A DNA stretch of 43,840 bases from Bacteroidales bacterium. Its GTDB lineage: Bacteria > Bacteroidota > Bacteroidia > Bacteroidales > P3. The stretch is from NCBI GenBank assembly GCA_017958525.1, contig JAGDCN010000073.1:1-43840 (forward strand), given 5' to 3'. The translations under genes and the position numbers were made by a program. This document shows, in pieces, positions 9,804 through 18,813 of this stretch. The notes under the pieces are model-generated. The model had not been told where the DNA came from. It worked only from the letters and a program-made list of their open reading frames with translations, and made no database searches. Position 1 is the first letter of the stretch, and each line of letters opens with the position of its first letter.

Positions 9804-11339
9804 ATGAAAAAAACATCCATAATATCCCTCTCCGTCGTAGCCCTGTTTCTGGGTTTTATGTGCTCTTCGACTTTTGCACAAGATGCCGAGTACAATCTCA
9901 TACGCCGCACCTACAAAGTGAACAGCGACGGCTCTCTCGACATAAGCTATCGCAAAGAGATAAAACTCATTCGCAACCGCGCCATCACGGCCTATGCCGA
10001 TAAAGGTGAGACTTTCATTTTGTACAATCCCGCTATCGACAACCTGACCATCAACGAGAGCTACACTATACGCCCCGATGGCAGCAGAGTACAAACCCCA
10101 GCCAACGCCTTTATTGACCAACTACCAAGCCAGTGTGAAAACTGTGGCCGCTACAACGGCATACGGGAACGCGCCGTCATCCATACTGCGTTGGAATACA
10201 ACTGCGTCGTTGTACTCGACTACACTATCCACCGCAAAAGCACTATTCTCGACGAGGAAATCATCCTCAGCGAGGACTGCCCCGTGAAAAAATACGAGGT
10301 GATATTCGACACACCAGAAAGCCGGGGCAACTACGACGTAAATTTCTCAGAATGGGTAGGTAGCAAAAAAATCAAGGTTTTGAAAGACGGCCACACTTTC
10401 CACTGCGTTGCCAACAACCTGCCTCAGACCTACAACGACAGCTATCTGCCTGATGCCCTTTACCCCACCATACACCTATCATTTAAGCCCAAGACTCCTG
10501 ACTTCGTTTGCGGCACTGGCACTGTCGATCTCGAAACCAAGATAGGTTCTGCTGCTGCCTATTTGATTGGCGAAATGCACGACAACAATCCACTGACCTA
10601 TGTCACCAACATCCGCGACTATGTGATTGACAATATCCGCACTACCGACTTCCCAATGTCACTGGTGAATTATGAGATATCTTCGCCCACAGAGACTTTC
10701 CTTACTGCTTGCGGAACCCCTGCCGACAAGGAATGGCTTATACTCGCCCTCATACGTGAGGCCGGCTTCAAGGCCAGCAAGCAAGATCACCGCATCGTTG
10801 TGACCGTCAATGAGAACGGCAACGATATGGATTACATCCTCTCTACAACTGACAAGCGTCCACCACGTATTGATGGCGCCGCCATAGACGAACAGCGCAC
10901 CATAGAGCGCAACGAGACAATACCATGGTCGGGCAACACAATAGGCAACGGCTATGCCCAGATGGAATTGCCTATGGAAAAGGGCAGCATAAACATAAAT
11001 CCCGCTCGTCTTACCAGCGACCGCAAAGCGCCTGTCAAAGTTCGCAACTGCAACGAGAAATACCACTATACCATTATACTGCCACGCACACCAAAACGTG
11101 TTTTGGTTGGGGAGCCTGTCAACATCGAATATACCAAGAAAGGCATTGGCAGCATAAAAATCAGTATTTCCCAGAATCCTGGTGGCGGAATAGAGGTAGT
11201 ACGTGAACTCAACATCGATGTTGAGAACGGTATTGTCACCCCAAAACAATACAAGGCATTCCGTAAGATGATGCAGGACTGGAACGACTACCGCACAATC
11301 ACTATCAAAACCGAACTCAGCCAGCATTTCGGCCTATAA
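9804..11339 (+). CDS. Secreted DUF3857 protein with a degenerate transglutaminase core
   Basis: 511 aa with a signal peptide (ISLSVVALFLGFMCSSTFAQ). It has a clear DUF3857-type N-terminal half (RRTYKVNSDGSLDISYRKEI, then DYTIHRKSTILDEEI) and a shortened transglutaminase-like region at about 255-345. Where the neighbour has CGVCKDKA, this protein has CGTPADKE, so the nucleophilic Cys is Pro306; a His (H329, QDHRIVV) remains, but no LLDPTW aspartate motif is found. It is probably a non-catalytic paralog of the preceding gene, for example a partner or substrate-presenting subunit (inference). Same strand, 39 nt downstream of the active paralog and 11 nt upstream of the next gene. Confidence 0.8.
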   Translation: MKKTSIISLSVVALFLGFMCSSTFAQDAEYNLIRRTYKVNSDGSLDISYRKEIKLIRNRAITAYADKGETFILYNPAIDNLTINESYTIRPDGSRVQTPANAFIDQLPSQCENCGRYNGIRERAVIHTALEYNCVVVLDYTIHRKSTILDEEIILSEDCPVKKYEVIFDTPESRGNYDVNFSEWVGSKKIKVLKDGHTFHCVANNLPQTYNDSYLPDALYPTIHLSFKPKTPDFVCGTGTVDLETKIGSAAAYLIGEMHDNNPLTYVTNIRDYVIDNIRTTDFPMSLVNYEISSPTETFLTACGTPADKEWLILALIREAGFKASKQDHRIVVTVNENGNDMDYILSTTDKRPPRIDGAAIDEQRTIERNETIPWSGNTIGNGYAQMELPMEKGSININPARLTSDRKAPVKVRNCNEKYHYTIILPRTPKRVLVGEPVNIEYTKKGIGSIKISISQNPGGGIEVVRELNIDVENGIVTPKQYKAFRKMMQDWNDYRTITIKTELSQHFGL

Positions 11340-11350
11340 AAAAAACTGCC

Positions 11351-11956
11351 ATGAAGAAATATTTTCTATCTATCCTGTTGTTTTTGGGGGCTGCCGTTAC
11401 GGCTTTTGCCGATTCGCCTCTGACAAGTACCGAATGGTGGCAGCACTATACAAGCAACGCCATCATTGTTGAGGCTAACAGCCAAGGGTGTACCGACAAT
11501 GTGATGGATCTCATATGCGATGACACCCAACCTCTCGAATTGAGGCTGGCGGCAGTGAATGCCATCGGTTGGAAATTCGAGGGACAAAACAACTATCAGC
11601 GCTGCCTAAAACATTTCACCAAGAAACATAATACCACCATCGATGAGGTTGACGAGTATTTCTCTCCTGAGTCGTATTGTGTGTTTGCCTACCTGATGGC
11701 TTTGGACAATTATTTCGAGGTGGACGACGCTCTTGAGATGGCCACCCATGCCCAGCAGTTGAAACCGACAAGCAAGGGCATAGCCTTGATAAGGGCTCTC
11801 ATAGCGGCACAGCAGTTGTTGAATGGCAACTGGTGCGAACTATACCGCACGGTGGCGATTGTCACATACGACAAGTCGCTCGAGAAAGATGTGTCGGAAG
11901 TTATGGTGGAGGAGATTATGGATTATATCAAGGACTATCTGGGATACTGCCATTAA
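11351..11956 (+). CDS. Small secreted protein of unknown function
   Basis: 201 aa. An N-terminal signal peptide (MKKYFLSILLFLGAAVTAFA) suggests export to the periplasm. The rest is acidic and looks alpha-helical, with a TPR-like flavour (LRLAAVNAIGWKFEGQNNYQRC; LEMATHAQQLKPTSKGIALIRALIAAQ), but I do not recognise a family. It lies 11 nt after the degenerate DUF3857 gene, so it is very probably the last gene of that operon. A hairpin with a 9-bp stem lies 130 nt after its stop. Confidence 0.75.
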   Translation: MKKYFLSILLFLGAAVTAFADSPLTSTEWWQHYTSNAIIVEANSQGCTDNVMDLICDDTQPLELRLAAVNAIGWKFEGQNNYQRCLKHFTKKHNTTIDEVDEYFSPESYCVFAYLMALDNYFEVDDALEMATHAQQLKPTSKGIALIRALIAAQQLLNGNWCELYRTVAIVTYDKSLEKDVSEVMVEEIMDYIKDYLGYCH

Positions 11957-12086
11957 GGTGATTCCGCATATGGATTGGCAATGCACGTCCATTAAGCGGC
12001 TTTTTTAACGACGAATTATACAAATTGGTGCATCTTGCTGACGCATGTCAATTTCAGGCGAATTACGCTAATTGAACCCAAACCAT

Positions 12087-12117
12087 ACCCCCAATCGGTC
12101 GATGATCAATTGGGGGT
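12087..12117 (+). terminator. Hairpin closing the DUF3857 operon
   Basis: Stem ACCCCCAAT / ATTGGGGGT (9 bp, loop 13 nt). Only TTAATTG follows, so it is a weak intrinsic terminator at best. It stands between convergent genes in an otherwise unremarkable 283-bp gap (11957-12239). Confidence 0.45.
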
Positions 12118-12146
12118 TAATTGTCTAAAGGCAGAACGGCAACGGC

Positions 12147-12176
12147 AAAAAAGAACCCCAACTCACGTTGAGGTTC
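12147..12176 (-). terminator. Intrinsic terminator of the S6-S18-L9 operon
   Basis: Read on the minus strand: stem GAACCTCAAC / GTTGGGGTTC (one G-U pair, 4-nt loop, 12153-12176) followed by six T (12152-12147). It lies 64 nt after the rplI stop. Confidence 0.75.
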
Positions 12177-12239
12177 CAACCTAAAAATTATACTATGAAA
12201 AAGAAAACTTCCTTGTTCAAAAAAAAAGCTTGATTATTC

Positions 12240-12719
12240 TCAAGCCTCAGGAGCTGCCTCTGCGGGAGCTTCCTCGTTGACGACTTCAAGGTTAAGGGTA
12301 GCCTTGATGTCACGATAGATATTCACAACAGCGTTGTAAGTACCGACTTCCTTGATTTTGGAACCGTCGACAACGATTTTCTTACGGTCAACATCATAGT
12401 TGTACTGAGCTTTCAAAGCGTCAGCGATCTGAATGTTGTTGATAGAACCGAAGAGCTGGCCGTTTTCGCCGACCTTGGTGGCCAAGCGAACATTTTTGCC
12501 ATCGAGAGCAGCCTTAAGAGTCTCGGCATCCTTGCGGATCTTTTCCTCTTTAAAAGCGCGCTGACGAAGAGTCTCTTCGTGCATCTTCTTGTTGGCAGGG
12601 GTAGCCATGATGGCCATGCCCTGAGGAAGAAGATAATTATTGGCGTAACCGTCTTTTACGGTAACGATATCGTCTTTATATCCAAGATTAACAACGTCTT
12701 GTTTCAGTATAATTTGCAT
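12240..12719 (-). CDS. rplI: Large ribosomal subunit protein bL9
   Basis: 159 aa. The N-terminal domain has the characteristic start MQIILKQDVVNLGYKDDIVTVKDGYANNYL and LLPQGMA, followed by the long connecting helix (about 45-75) and the C-terminal rRNA-binding domain ending VVNIYRDIKATLNLEVV. A short acidic Ala/Glu-rich tail (EEAPAEAAPEA) extends beyond the usual end of about 148 aa and resembles the tail of S6 in the same operon. Bridges the L1 stalk base region of the 50S subunit. Last gene of rpsF-rpsR-rplI, 18 nt after rpsR. Confidence 0.97.
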   Translation of the reverse strand: MQIILKQDVVNLGYKDDIVTVKDGYANNYLLPQGMAIMATPANKKMHEETLRQRAFKEEKIRKDAETLKAALDGKNVRLATKVGENGQLFGSINNIQIADALKAQYNYDVDRKKIVVDGSKIKEVGTYNAVVNIYRDIKATLNLEVVNEEAPAEAAPEA

Positions 12720-12737
12720 GTGTTCTTCCTCCTTTGA

Positions 12738-13004
12738 TTACTTTAAACAATCGGCAACATAGGGCAGTAAAGCCAGGTGGCGGGCACGCTTGATTGCCTG
12801 TGATACTTTCTTCTGATACTTGTTGGAAGTACCGGTGATACGACGGGGAAGGATTTTGCCCTGCTCGTTGACAAATTTCAGCAGGAAGTCTGCATCCTTA
12901 TAGTCAATATACTTAATGCCGAGTTTTTTGAAACGGCAATATTTCTTACGCTGTGTCTCAACAGCTATAGGAGTCAAATATTTGATTTCGGTTTCGTTAG
13001 CCAT
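12738..13004 (-). CDS. rpsR: Small ribosomal subunit protein bS18
   Basis: 88 aa. Typical S18 core: [19 protein letters not shown], then [18 protein letters not shown] and [14 protein letters not shown]. Binds next to S6 on the 30S platform, in line with its position directly after rpsF. The gap to rpsF is 65 nt and to rplI 18 nt. Length and motifs are normal for the family. Confidence 0.97.
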   Translation of the reverse strand: MANETEIKYLTPIAVETQRKKYCRFKKLGIKYIDYKDADFLLKFVNEQGKILPRRITGTSNKYQKKVSQAIKRARHLALLPYVADCLK

Positions 13005-13069
13005 GATTTCAAAGTTGAATGTGAGTTCTTACGAGTGGATTATCTCATTAAAAACTCAGGTTAATAACA

Positions 13070-13444
13070 TTATTTTTCTTCCTCTGCAGGAGCTGCCTCT
13101 TCAACGACAACATTCTTTTTGGCGTTGCGTTTCTTTTCGTTGTAAGCAATAGCGTGCTTGTCGAGAGAAACGGTGAGGAAGCGAAGGAGGCGTTCGTCAC
13201 GTTTGTAGGCGATCTCAAGATCGGCTATGACATTACCTTCAGCTTTGAACTCAATGAGGTAATAAAAACCAGAAGATTTTTTCTTGATAGGATATGCGAG
13301 CTTGCGCATGCCCCAGTTGTTTGTGTAGACAATCTCAGCACCGTGGTCGGTGAGGAAGTCTGTGTACTTTTTTACCGTTTCCTTCATCTGTTCTTCAGAC
13401 AAAACGGGAGTTGCAATGAAAACGGTTTCGTATTGTTTTACCAT
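13070..13444 (-). CDS. rpsF: Small ribosomal subunit protein bS6
   Basis: 124 aa. Begins [19 protein letters not shown] and contains [21 protein letters not shown], the signature S6 segment. The C-terminus carries an Ala/Glu-rich acidic tail ([13 protein letters not shown]) instead of modified Glu repeats. First protein gene after a five-tRNA cluster on the same strand, with only 42 nt between tRNA-Thr and the start codon and no clear promoter there, so read-through from the tRNA promoter is possible. Confidence 0.97.
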   Translation of the reverse strand: MVKQYETVFIATPVLSEEQMKETVKKYTDFLTDHGAEIVYTNNWGMRKLAYPIKKKSSGFYYLIEFKAEGNVIADLEIAYKRDERLLRFLTVSLDKHAIAYNEKKRNAKKNVVVEEAAPAEEEK

Positions 13445-13486
13445 TATAAAATAAATTAAAAATTAAAAACTTCTGAGAAGAATTCG

Positions 13487-13559
<73 letters not shown>

Positions 13560-13599
13560 TGCAATCGAGGTTTTGTCAGCTTTGGTTTGCGGGTGAGTG

Positions 13600-13673
13600 T
13601 CGGGGTGAGAAGACTCGAACTTCCGGCCTCCACGTCCCGAACGTGGCGCGCTAGCCAACTGCGCTACACCCCG
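13600..13673 (-). tRNA. tRNA-Pro (CGG)
   Basis: Cloverleaf: acceptor CGGGGTG/CACCCCG, D arm GCGCAGTTGGCTAGCGC, anticodon loop TTCGGGA (CGG) on stem CCACG/CGTGG, T arm AGTTCGAGTCT, discriminator A. CCA is not encoded. Confidence 0.96.
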
Positions 13674-13681
13674 AAGTGTGG

Positions 13682-13754
13682 TGTCCTGGCAGGGATTCGA
13701 ACCCTGGACCCATTGATTAAGAGTCAATTGCTCTACCAGCTGAGCTACCAAGAC
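13682..13754 (-). tRNA. tRNA-Lys (CTT)
   Basis: Cloverleaf: acceptor GTCTTGG/CCAGGAC, D arm AGCTCAGCTGGTAGAGCA, anticodon loop CTCTTAA (CTT) on stem ATTGA/TCAAT, T arm GGTTCGAATCC, discriminator A. CCA is not encoded. Confidence 0.95.
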
Positions 13755-13784
13755 ATTTTAATTATTTCAAACTACTCTTTTCAG

Positions 13785-13867
13785 TACTCCGGGTGGGACT
13801 TGAACCCACACGCCCTTGCGGGCAAGGGATTTTAAGTCCCTCGTGTCTACCATTCCACCACCAGAGC
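13785..13867 (-). tRNA. tRNA-Leu (TAA)
   Basis: 83-nt class II tRNA: acceptor GCTCTGG/CCGGAGT with G-U pairs, D arm GGTGGAATGGTAGACAC, anticodon loop CTTAAAA (TAA), long variable arm TGCCCGCAAGGGCGT, T arm GGTTCAAGTCC, discriminator A. Confidence 0.96.
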
Positions 13868-13892
13868 ATCAAAATCTGGCTTGGAGACTTTG

Positions 13893-13965
<73 letters not shown>

Positions 13966-14030
13966 TGACTCCTCTTTTAAAGGTTAATTGCCCGTTTTTC
14001 AGCCAGGCTTTTTTCCGTCAAAAGCGAGTG

Positions 14031-14061
14031 CAAAAGTACAAACATTTTTTAAACTGACAAA
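14031..14061 (-). promoter_or_regulatory. Promoter of the tRNA (and possibly S6-S18-L9) operon
   Basis: A perfect Bacteroides-type promoter on the minus strand: -33 TTTG (14058-14061), 19-nt spacer, -7 TACTTTTG (14031-14038). It sits 7 nt after the mutS stop codon and reads into tRNA-Gly. Confidence 0.75.
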
Positions 14062-14067
14062 AAAAAA

Positions 14068-16707
14068 TTATTTTTTACCCACAATTTTTTTTATCTCATT
14101 CAATTTAAGCAATGCCTCTATTGGTGTAAGTATATCTATATCAATATCTAATAACTTATCACGAATTTCCAGCAGTGTTGGGTCGTCAAGCTGTATAAAA
14201 CTGAGTTGGAAGCCTGGTTCAGGGGGTAAATATTTCTCTTTTTTGCCTTTTTTCGGACTTTTTTGATCGGAAATTTTCTCATTTTTCGACTCCAAAAGTT
14301 CCAGCATCTGATGAGCCCGTTTCAGCACCTGCGACGGCATTCCGGCCATACGGGCCACGTGAATTCCGAAACTGTGCTCGCTGCCACCCATCTCCAGCTT
14401 GCGCATAAAGATGACTTTGTTGCCCACCTCCTTGACCGAAATATGGTAGTTCTGGATGCGTTCATACTGGTCGCCCATTTCTATAAGTTCGTGATAGTGT
14501 GTGGCAAACATCACCTTGGGGCGCACCTTCTTGTTGTCGTGCAGAAACTCTGTGATGGCCCACGCGATAGAGATACCGTCGTACGTACTCGTGCCGCGTC
14601 CAATCTCGTCAAGCAGCACCAGACTGCGGTCGCTGATATTGTTAAGAATGCTGGCCGTTTCGTTCATCTCAACCATAAAAGTCGATTCGCCCGACGAAAT
14701 GTTGTCCGACGCGCCAACACGCGTAAAAATCTTATCCACAATACCTATCGAGGCCGACTGGGCAGGACAGTAGCAGCCCATCTGCGCCATCAGCACAATC
14801 AGCGCCGTTTGTCGCAGCAAGGCCGATTTACCCGACATATTGGGACCTGTGATAATGATAATCTGCTGAGTGTCACGGTCCAGATACACATTGTTGGAAA
14901 TATATTTCTCGCCCAGCGGCAACTGGGTCTCAATGACAGGATGGCGGCCCTCCTTGATGTCAATGGTGGTTCCTTCATTCAGCTGGGGACGGCAGTAGTT
15001 GTTGGACAGCGACACGGCAGCGAAACTCTGCAGGCAGTCGAGTTGGGCAATCAGCTTGGCGTTGTACTGGATGGGTTCGACATATTCCGTCAGCGTCTGC
15101 AGCATCTGCTCATAAAGCTGGCTTTCAATCACCTGCATACGTTCTTCGGCACCTAGAATTTTCTCCTCGTATTCCTTCAACTCAGGTGTGATGTAGCGTT
15201 CGGCGTTGGTCAGTGTCTGACGCCGTATCCACTCTTCCGGCACCTTGTCGCGGTGGGTGTGTGTGACTTCCAGATAATAGCCGAAAACGTTGTTGAAGCC
15301 CACCTTCAACGAGGGAATACCAGTGCGTTCGCTCTCGCGTTGCTGCAAGTTCATCAGATATTCCTTGCCGCTGCCTGCCAGAGAGCGCAACTCGTCAAGT
15401 TCGGCATTGACACCATTGGCAATCACGTTGCCCTTATCAATCTTGACAGGCGCGTCTTCGTTTATCTCCCTGTCAATCTTGTCGTGGATGGCGCGGCACA
15501 CATTCAACCGCTCGCCATACAATTGCAGAGCCTTGTTCTTGGTGGCGGTGCAAAGTCCTTTGACCGAGTCTATTTCGAACAGCGACCGCTTCAATTGCAG
15601 CAGTTCGCGCGGATTGATGCGGCCAACGGCGACCTTCGAAATCAGACGCTCCAAGTCGCCTATGCCTCGGATGTGCTGGCGCAGCTGGTCAGCAAAATTA
15701 CCATCCAGAACAAGCTGATCCACAACCGAAAGACGCTGTTCGATAAGTGCCACCTCCTTGATAGGCATCACAATCCAACGGCGCAACAGGCGCGAGCCCA
15801 TCGGTGTAAGTGTCTGGTCGATAGTGTCTATCAACGTTTTGGCATTGGCGTTGGGCGAATGCACCAACTCGAGGTTACGGATGGTGAATTTGTCAAGCCA
15901 CACGTATTTGTCCTCCTCAATGCGCGCCAGTCGGCAGATGTGCTGCGTGCGGTCGTGCTGTGTCTCCTGCAGGTAGTAGAGTGCGGCGCCGGCGGCAATG
16001 ATGCCGGCATCGAGTTCTTCGACGCCGAAACCTTTCAGCGACGTAGTATCAAACTGTTTCTTAAGGAGTTCTTCGGCAAAGTCGGTCGTAAACACCCAGT
16101 CGTCGAAGGTGTTGGTATAGTATTTTTCAGGAAAAATTTCCTGGAAGCGTTGCAGCATTTTGCGCTGCAGCACCACCTCGGTAGGGTGGAAATTCTGCAG
16201 CAGTTTATCTATATAATGTATATCACCTTGGGCAACATAAAACTCGCCCGTTGAGACATCCAGAAAGCTGACGCCGCTGACGCCTCCAGTCAGATGCAGA
16301 CCGCAAAGGAAGTTGTTTTCCTTGACTTCCAGCACCATATCGTTGTACGACACTCCCGGTGTCACCAGCTCGGTTATGCCTCTTTTCACCAAGCCCTTGG
16401 CAGCCTTGGGGTCTTCAAGCTGCTCGCAGATGGCAACCCTCTGCCCTGCCCTGACCAGACGCGGAAGATACTGTTCCAGAGCGTGATAAGGGAATCCTGC
16501 CATCTCGGTATAAGACTCAGAGCCGTTCGACTTGCGCGTCAGCGTGATGCCCAATATGCCGGCCCCCTTGACTGCATCGCTGCCGTAGGTCTCATAGAAG
16601 TCGCCGACGCGGAACAGCAGCATCGCGTCGGGAAACTTCTTCTTCATCTCCAGATACTGCCGCATCAACGGGGTGTTCTTGTCTGTCTTACTTTCTTTTG
16701 CTGCCAC
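14068..16707 (-). CDS. mutS: DNA mismatch repair protein MutS
   Basis: 879 aa from GTG 16707. Recognises mismatches and small loops. The mismatch-reading Phe-x-Glu is F37-Y38-E39 in [10 protein letters not shown]. The C-terminal ABC-type ATPase has Walker [14 protein letters not shown], the [11 protein letters not shown] segment, Walker [17 protein letters not shown] and a trailing [11 protein letters not shown] His loop. GTG 16707 ([10 protein letters not shown]) is preferred over the open TTG at 16797 because it places F-Y-E at the family position and lies 16 nt from the predicted transcription start. Unusually for a housekeeping gene the start is not ATG; a downstream ATG ([10 protein letters not shown]) is an alternative. 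Confidence 0.96.
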   Translation of the reverse strand: MAAKESKTDKNTPLMRQYLEMKKKFPDAMLLFRVGDFYETYGSDAVKGAGILGITLTRKSNGSESYTEMAGFPYHALEQYLPRLVRAGQRVAICEQLEDPKAAKGLVKRGITELVTPGVSYNDMVLEVKENNFLCGLHLTGGVSGVSFLDVSTGEFYVAQGDIHYIDKLLQNFHPTEVVLQRKMLQRFQEIFPEKYYTNTFDDWVFTTDFAEELLKKQFDTTSLKGFGVEELDAGIIAAGAALYYLQETQHDRTQHICRLARIEEDKYVWLDKFTIRNLELVHSPNANAKTLIDTIDQTLTPMGSRLLRRWIVMPIKEVALIEQRLSVVDQLVLDGNFADQLRQHIRGIGDLERLISKVAVGRINPRELLQLKRSLFEIDSVKGLCTATKNKALQLYGERLNVCRAIHDKIDREINEDAPVKIDKGNVIANGVNAELDELRSLAGSGKEYLMNLQQRESERTGIPSLKVGFNNVFGYYLEVTHTHRDKVPEEWIRRQTLTNAERYITPELKEYEEKILGAEERMQVIESQLYEQMLQTLTEYVEPIQYNAKLIAQLDCLQSFAAVSLSNNYCRPQLNEGTTIDIKEGRHPVIETQLPLGEKYISNNVYLDRDTQQIIIITGPNMSGKSALLRQTALIVLMAQMGCYCPAQSASIGIVDKIFTRVGASDNISSGESTFMVEMNETASILNNISDRSLVLLDEIGRGTSTYDGISIAWAITEFLHDNKKVRPKVMFATHYHELIEMGDQYERIQNYHISVKEVGNKVIFMRKLEMGGSEHSFGIHVARMAGMPSQVLKRAHQMLELLESKNEKISDQKSPKKGKKEKYLPPEPGFQLSFIQLDDPTLLEIRDKLLDIDIDILTPIEALLKLNEIKKIVGKK

Positions 16708-16729
16708 AGGTCTTTTGTTTTTAAAAATG

Positions 16730-16758
16730 CAAAAATACGCAAAAAAAATTTGCTCAAC
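16730..16758 (-). promoter_or_regulatory. Probable mutS promoter
   Basis: Minus-strand -7 box TATTTTTG (16730-16737) with a weak TTG-containing -33 box 17-19 nt upstream. It supports a start site near 16723 and the GTG start of mutS at 16707. Confidence 0.45.
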
Positions 16759-16831
16759 GGTACAATTAAAAAAAATAGATTGCACAAAAAAGTACAATCC
16801 ATTATGTTAAAAGCTTTTACAAGTTAGCAAC

Positions 16832-17539
16832 TCATACTGTTTTGTCCGAATACCATTTGAGTCGCGTAAATAACAATGCAAAATAGGCAGAGACCAACAA
16901 AACCAAATTGTAATTAGTCAGATAGCGGCCAGTCCGCTCCAACTGCTTGCGACCATTCTCAGGAACAATGCCGTGGCCAATGAGCCATTCGCAGCTGCGT
17001 CGCGCCGCATCCTTGTCGATAGGTCGCATAAGCAGTACCAGAACAATCAAAAGCACCCATATTGCAAGAACCAGACAGATGACAAGCGTGGGATAGAGAT
17101 ATACACAATACAGTCCTGCGACGATAACCATAGGCATACACCTTACCATCCATTCCATCACCGGAGCCAACCACAGGTAGAGGTCTATCATACCAACCCC
17201 CTCCTCGCGCTGCACCGCGTTGGCTGCTGTTGTGGCAGCACGCATCACCTCGTAATACCCGCTGTTGTAGCAGGCGTGGGTCGAAATAACTATGCGCTTC
17301 TTGCGCGGACTGTAGTAATAACGCTGAATCACTTTGTCGCCAGGCACGACACTGACACCTTCAATGCCAGCCTCCGCCAGCATTCGTTCCACCACCTCCT
17401 TGCCGCTGACGAGTCCCACGGTGCGCGGCTCGCGCATATCTTCCTTCTTCCACAAAAATATTTCACGCAGAAACCAGAATACTATTAGGGCGCAATAAAA
17501 GCCCGAAAGTATCAGCAAAACCAAAGTGGTAGAATCCAT
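16832..17539 (-). CDS. Membrane pseudopeptidase, inactive paralog of the adjacent YugP-type zinc peptidase
   Basis: 235 aa with an N-terminal TM helix, two central TM helices and one near the C-terminus, the same topology as the gene upstream. The two proteins align over the whole length: VSGKEVVERML against LTGREVAEQML, YSPRKKRIVIS against YNPVNKTLNLS, RPIDKDAARRSCEWL against LPVEIDASKRALVWL. Where the neighbour has the zinc-binding HECGH followed by AVQ, this one has TTAAN followed by AVQ, without a gap, so both His and the Glu are lost. It cannot be a metallopeptidase of this type; a regulatory or scaffolding role is inferred. It lies 24 nt after the active paralog and is probably co-transcribed with it. 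Confidence 0.75.
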   Translation of the reverse strand: MDSTTLVLLILSGFYCALIVFWFLREIFLWKKEDMREPRTVGLVSGKEVVERMLAEAGIEGVSVVPGDKVIQRYYYSPRKKRIVISTHACYNSGYYEVMRAATTAANAVQREEGVGMIDLYLWLAPVMEWMVRCMPMVIVAGLYCVYLYPTLVICLVLAIWVLLIVLVLLMRPIDKDAARRSCEWLIGHGIVPENGRKQLERTGRYLTNYNLVLLVSAYFALLFTRLKWYSDKTV

Positions 17540-17563
17540 AACAATGTGATTGTAATAAACTTG

Positions 17564-18250
17564 TCAGTCGCGTCCGCTGAGGTAGATCATCAGGTAGTAG
17601 AGCAGCGTGGCCAGCGAGGTCAGCGCGGCAATCACGTAGGTATAGGCCGCCGAGCGCAGAGCACTCTCGGCGTAAGGATGTGTGTCGGGACTGGTGATAT
17701 TATGAGTGTTAAGCCACACAAGAGCGCGTTTCGAGGCATCGATTTCGACCGGGAGGGTGATGAACGAGAACAATGTCGTGATGCCGAACAGGATAATGCC
17801 GGCTAGCAGCAGCGTGGGGAACTTCTGCACCATCAGGATGCCGATGAAGAGAATCCACGGCGTGAACTTGTTGGAGACATTCACCGCCGGAACCATCTTC
17901 GAACGCAGGCCCAGCCAGTAATAGGCCGTGGCGTGCTGCACTGCGTGTCCGCATTCGTGGGCGGCAACGGCGGCGGCAGCGACACTCGTGCCGCGATAGA
18001 CGTCGCGACTCAAGTTAAGCGTCTTGTTCACAGGATTGTAGTGGTCGCTCAACGTACCGTTCACCTCCTGCACCGTCACATCGGTTATATCATTGTCGCG
18101 CAGCATCTGCTCGGCCACCTCGCGACCCGTAAGGCCGTAATTCATAGCTATTTTCGAATACTTCTTGAATTTTGCCTCAACACTTTTCGAAGCTATCAGG
18201 CTGAGAATAAACAGCACACCGAAAATAATCCAAATAAAAGGAATGCTCAT
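17564..18250 (-). CDS. YugP-type neutral zinc metallopeptidase, membrane-bound
   Basis: 228 aa. N-terminal TM helix (IPFIWIIFGVLFILSLIA), TGREVAEQML, DHYNPVNKTLNLS, then the HExxH motif H98-E99-C100-G101-H102 in AAHECGHAVQHA, two TM helices, and the conserved LPVEIDASKRAL segment. This matches the PF04298-type zinc-dependent peptidases (YugP). Physiological substrates are not established. Upstream partner of a catalytically dead paralog. A 217-nt leader would follow from a weak -7 box (CAAAATTA on plus, 18474-18481). Confidence 0.88.
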   Translation of the reverse strand: MSIPFIWIIFGVLFILSLIASKSVEAKFKKYSKIAMNYGLTGREVAEQMLRDNDITDVTVQEVNGTLSDHYNPVNKTLNLSRDVYRGTSVAAAAVAAHECGHAVQHATAYYWLGLRSKMVPAVNVSNKFTPWILFIGILMVQKFPTLLLAGIILFGITTLFSFITLPVEIDASKRALVWLNTHNITSPDTHPYAESALRSAAYTYVIAALTSLATLLYYLMIYLSGRD

Positions 18251-18533
18251 TCTAATTAGTTTTTTATTTTACTCGATTGATATTATATATATTTTTTATT
18301 GAAGCTACTTGGGGATTTCGATTGATATAATTGTAAGATTTCGACCGATACCTTTTTAAACAAAGAGTTTCGACTTTCGATAACGTGCCCCCAGTCCTTT
18401 TATTGCATCACCATCTTCTTTTTTTAGAAAAAATAACTGACATCCTCGAAATACACAATGTCAGTCCCCCGAACAAAATTATTATTATAGACTGACAAAA
18501 TTCTAATCATATCATTCAGTTCTTCCAATCCAC
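18251..18533. other. Intergenic gap between divergent peptidase and B12 operons
   Basis: About 280 bp, AT-rich, without a credible gene. The only signal I see is a weak minus-strand -7 box at 18474-18481 that could serve the zinc peptidase; its -33 spacing (14 nt) is poor. Confidence 0.4.
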
Positions 18534-18563
18534 ATTGGAATTAAAAATAATTGTGTAATTTTG
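18534..18563 (+). promoter_or_regulatory. btuB: Promoter for the riboswitch-btuB-btuG transcript
   Basis: -33-like ATTG (18534-18537), 18-nt spacer, -7 TAATTTTG (18556-18563). The start site near 18570 would precede the cobalamin riboswitch. Confidence 0.55.
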
Positions 18564-18599
18564 CATTCGGTTTGGTCGCCGAATTTGATAGGCAAAAGC

Positions 18600-18785
18600 A
18601 TTACAAAAGTATAATGTTCAACCCTTTAGGCGTCAAAAGGGAACAATGTGAAATTCATTGACAGTCCCGCTGCTGTAAGTTCCGCGAAAGGCAGCCCCCA
18701 GCAAGCCACTGTGCGTCGCCACAGACGTATGGGAAGGCCCGGGCCGCCGGAACAAAGTCAGAAGACCTGCCAGACCAACCGCTAT
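18600..18785 (+). promoter_or_regulatory. Cobalamin (B12) riboswitch
   Basis: Class hallmarks in order: AAAAGGGAACAATGTGAAATTC with a pairing partner, CAGTCCCGCTGCTGTAA (core J3/4-like), AAGCCACTGTG with CACAGACGTATGGGAAGGC, and the terminal B12 box GTCAGAAGACCTGCC (about 18757-18771). It lies directly upstream of a B12-type TonB receptor. It should switch expression off when cobalamin is bound, probably at translation because no strong terminator precedes ATG 18814. Confidence 0.92.
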
Positions 18786-18813
18786 TAAAGCCTTCGAGGA
18801 AAGGGCATTAATT

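Noticed and set aside
13445-13486. Possible terminator between tRNA-Thr and rpsF (CTTCTCAGAAG then T-rich)
   Set aside because: The stem is only 4 bp, too weak to call.
15253-16254. 333-codon open frame antisense to mutS
   Set aside because: A shadow of the strongly conserved mutS gene; the translated product has no recognisable motif.
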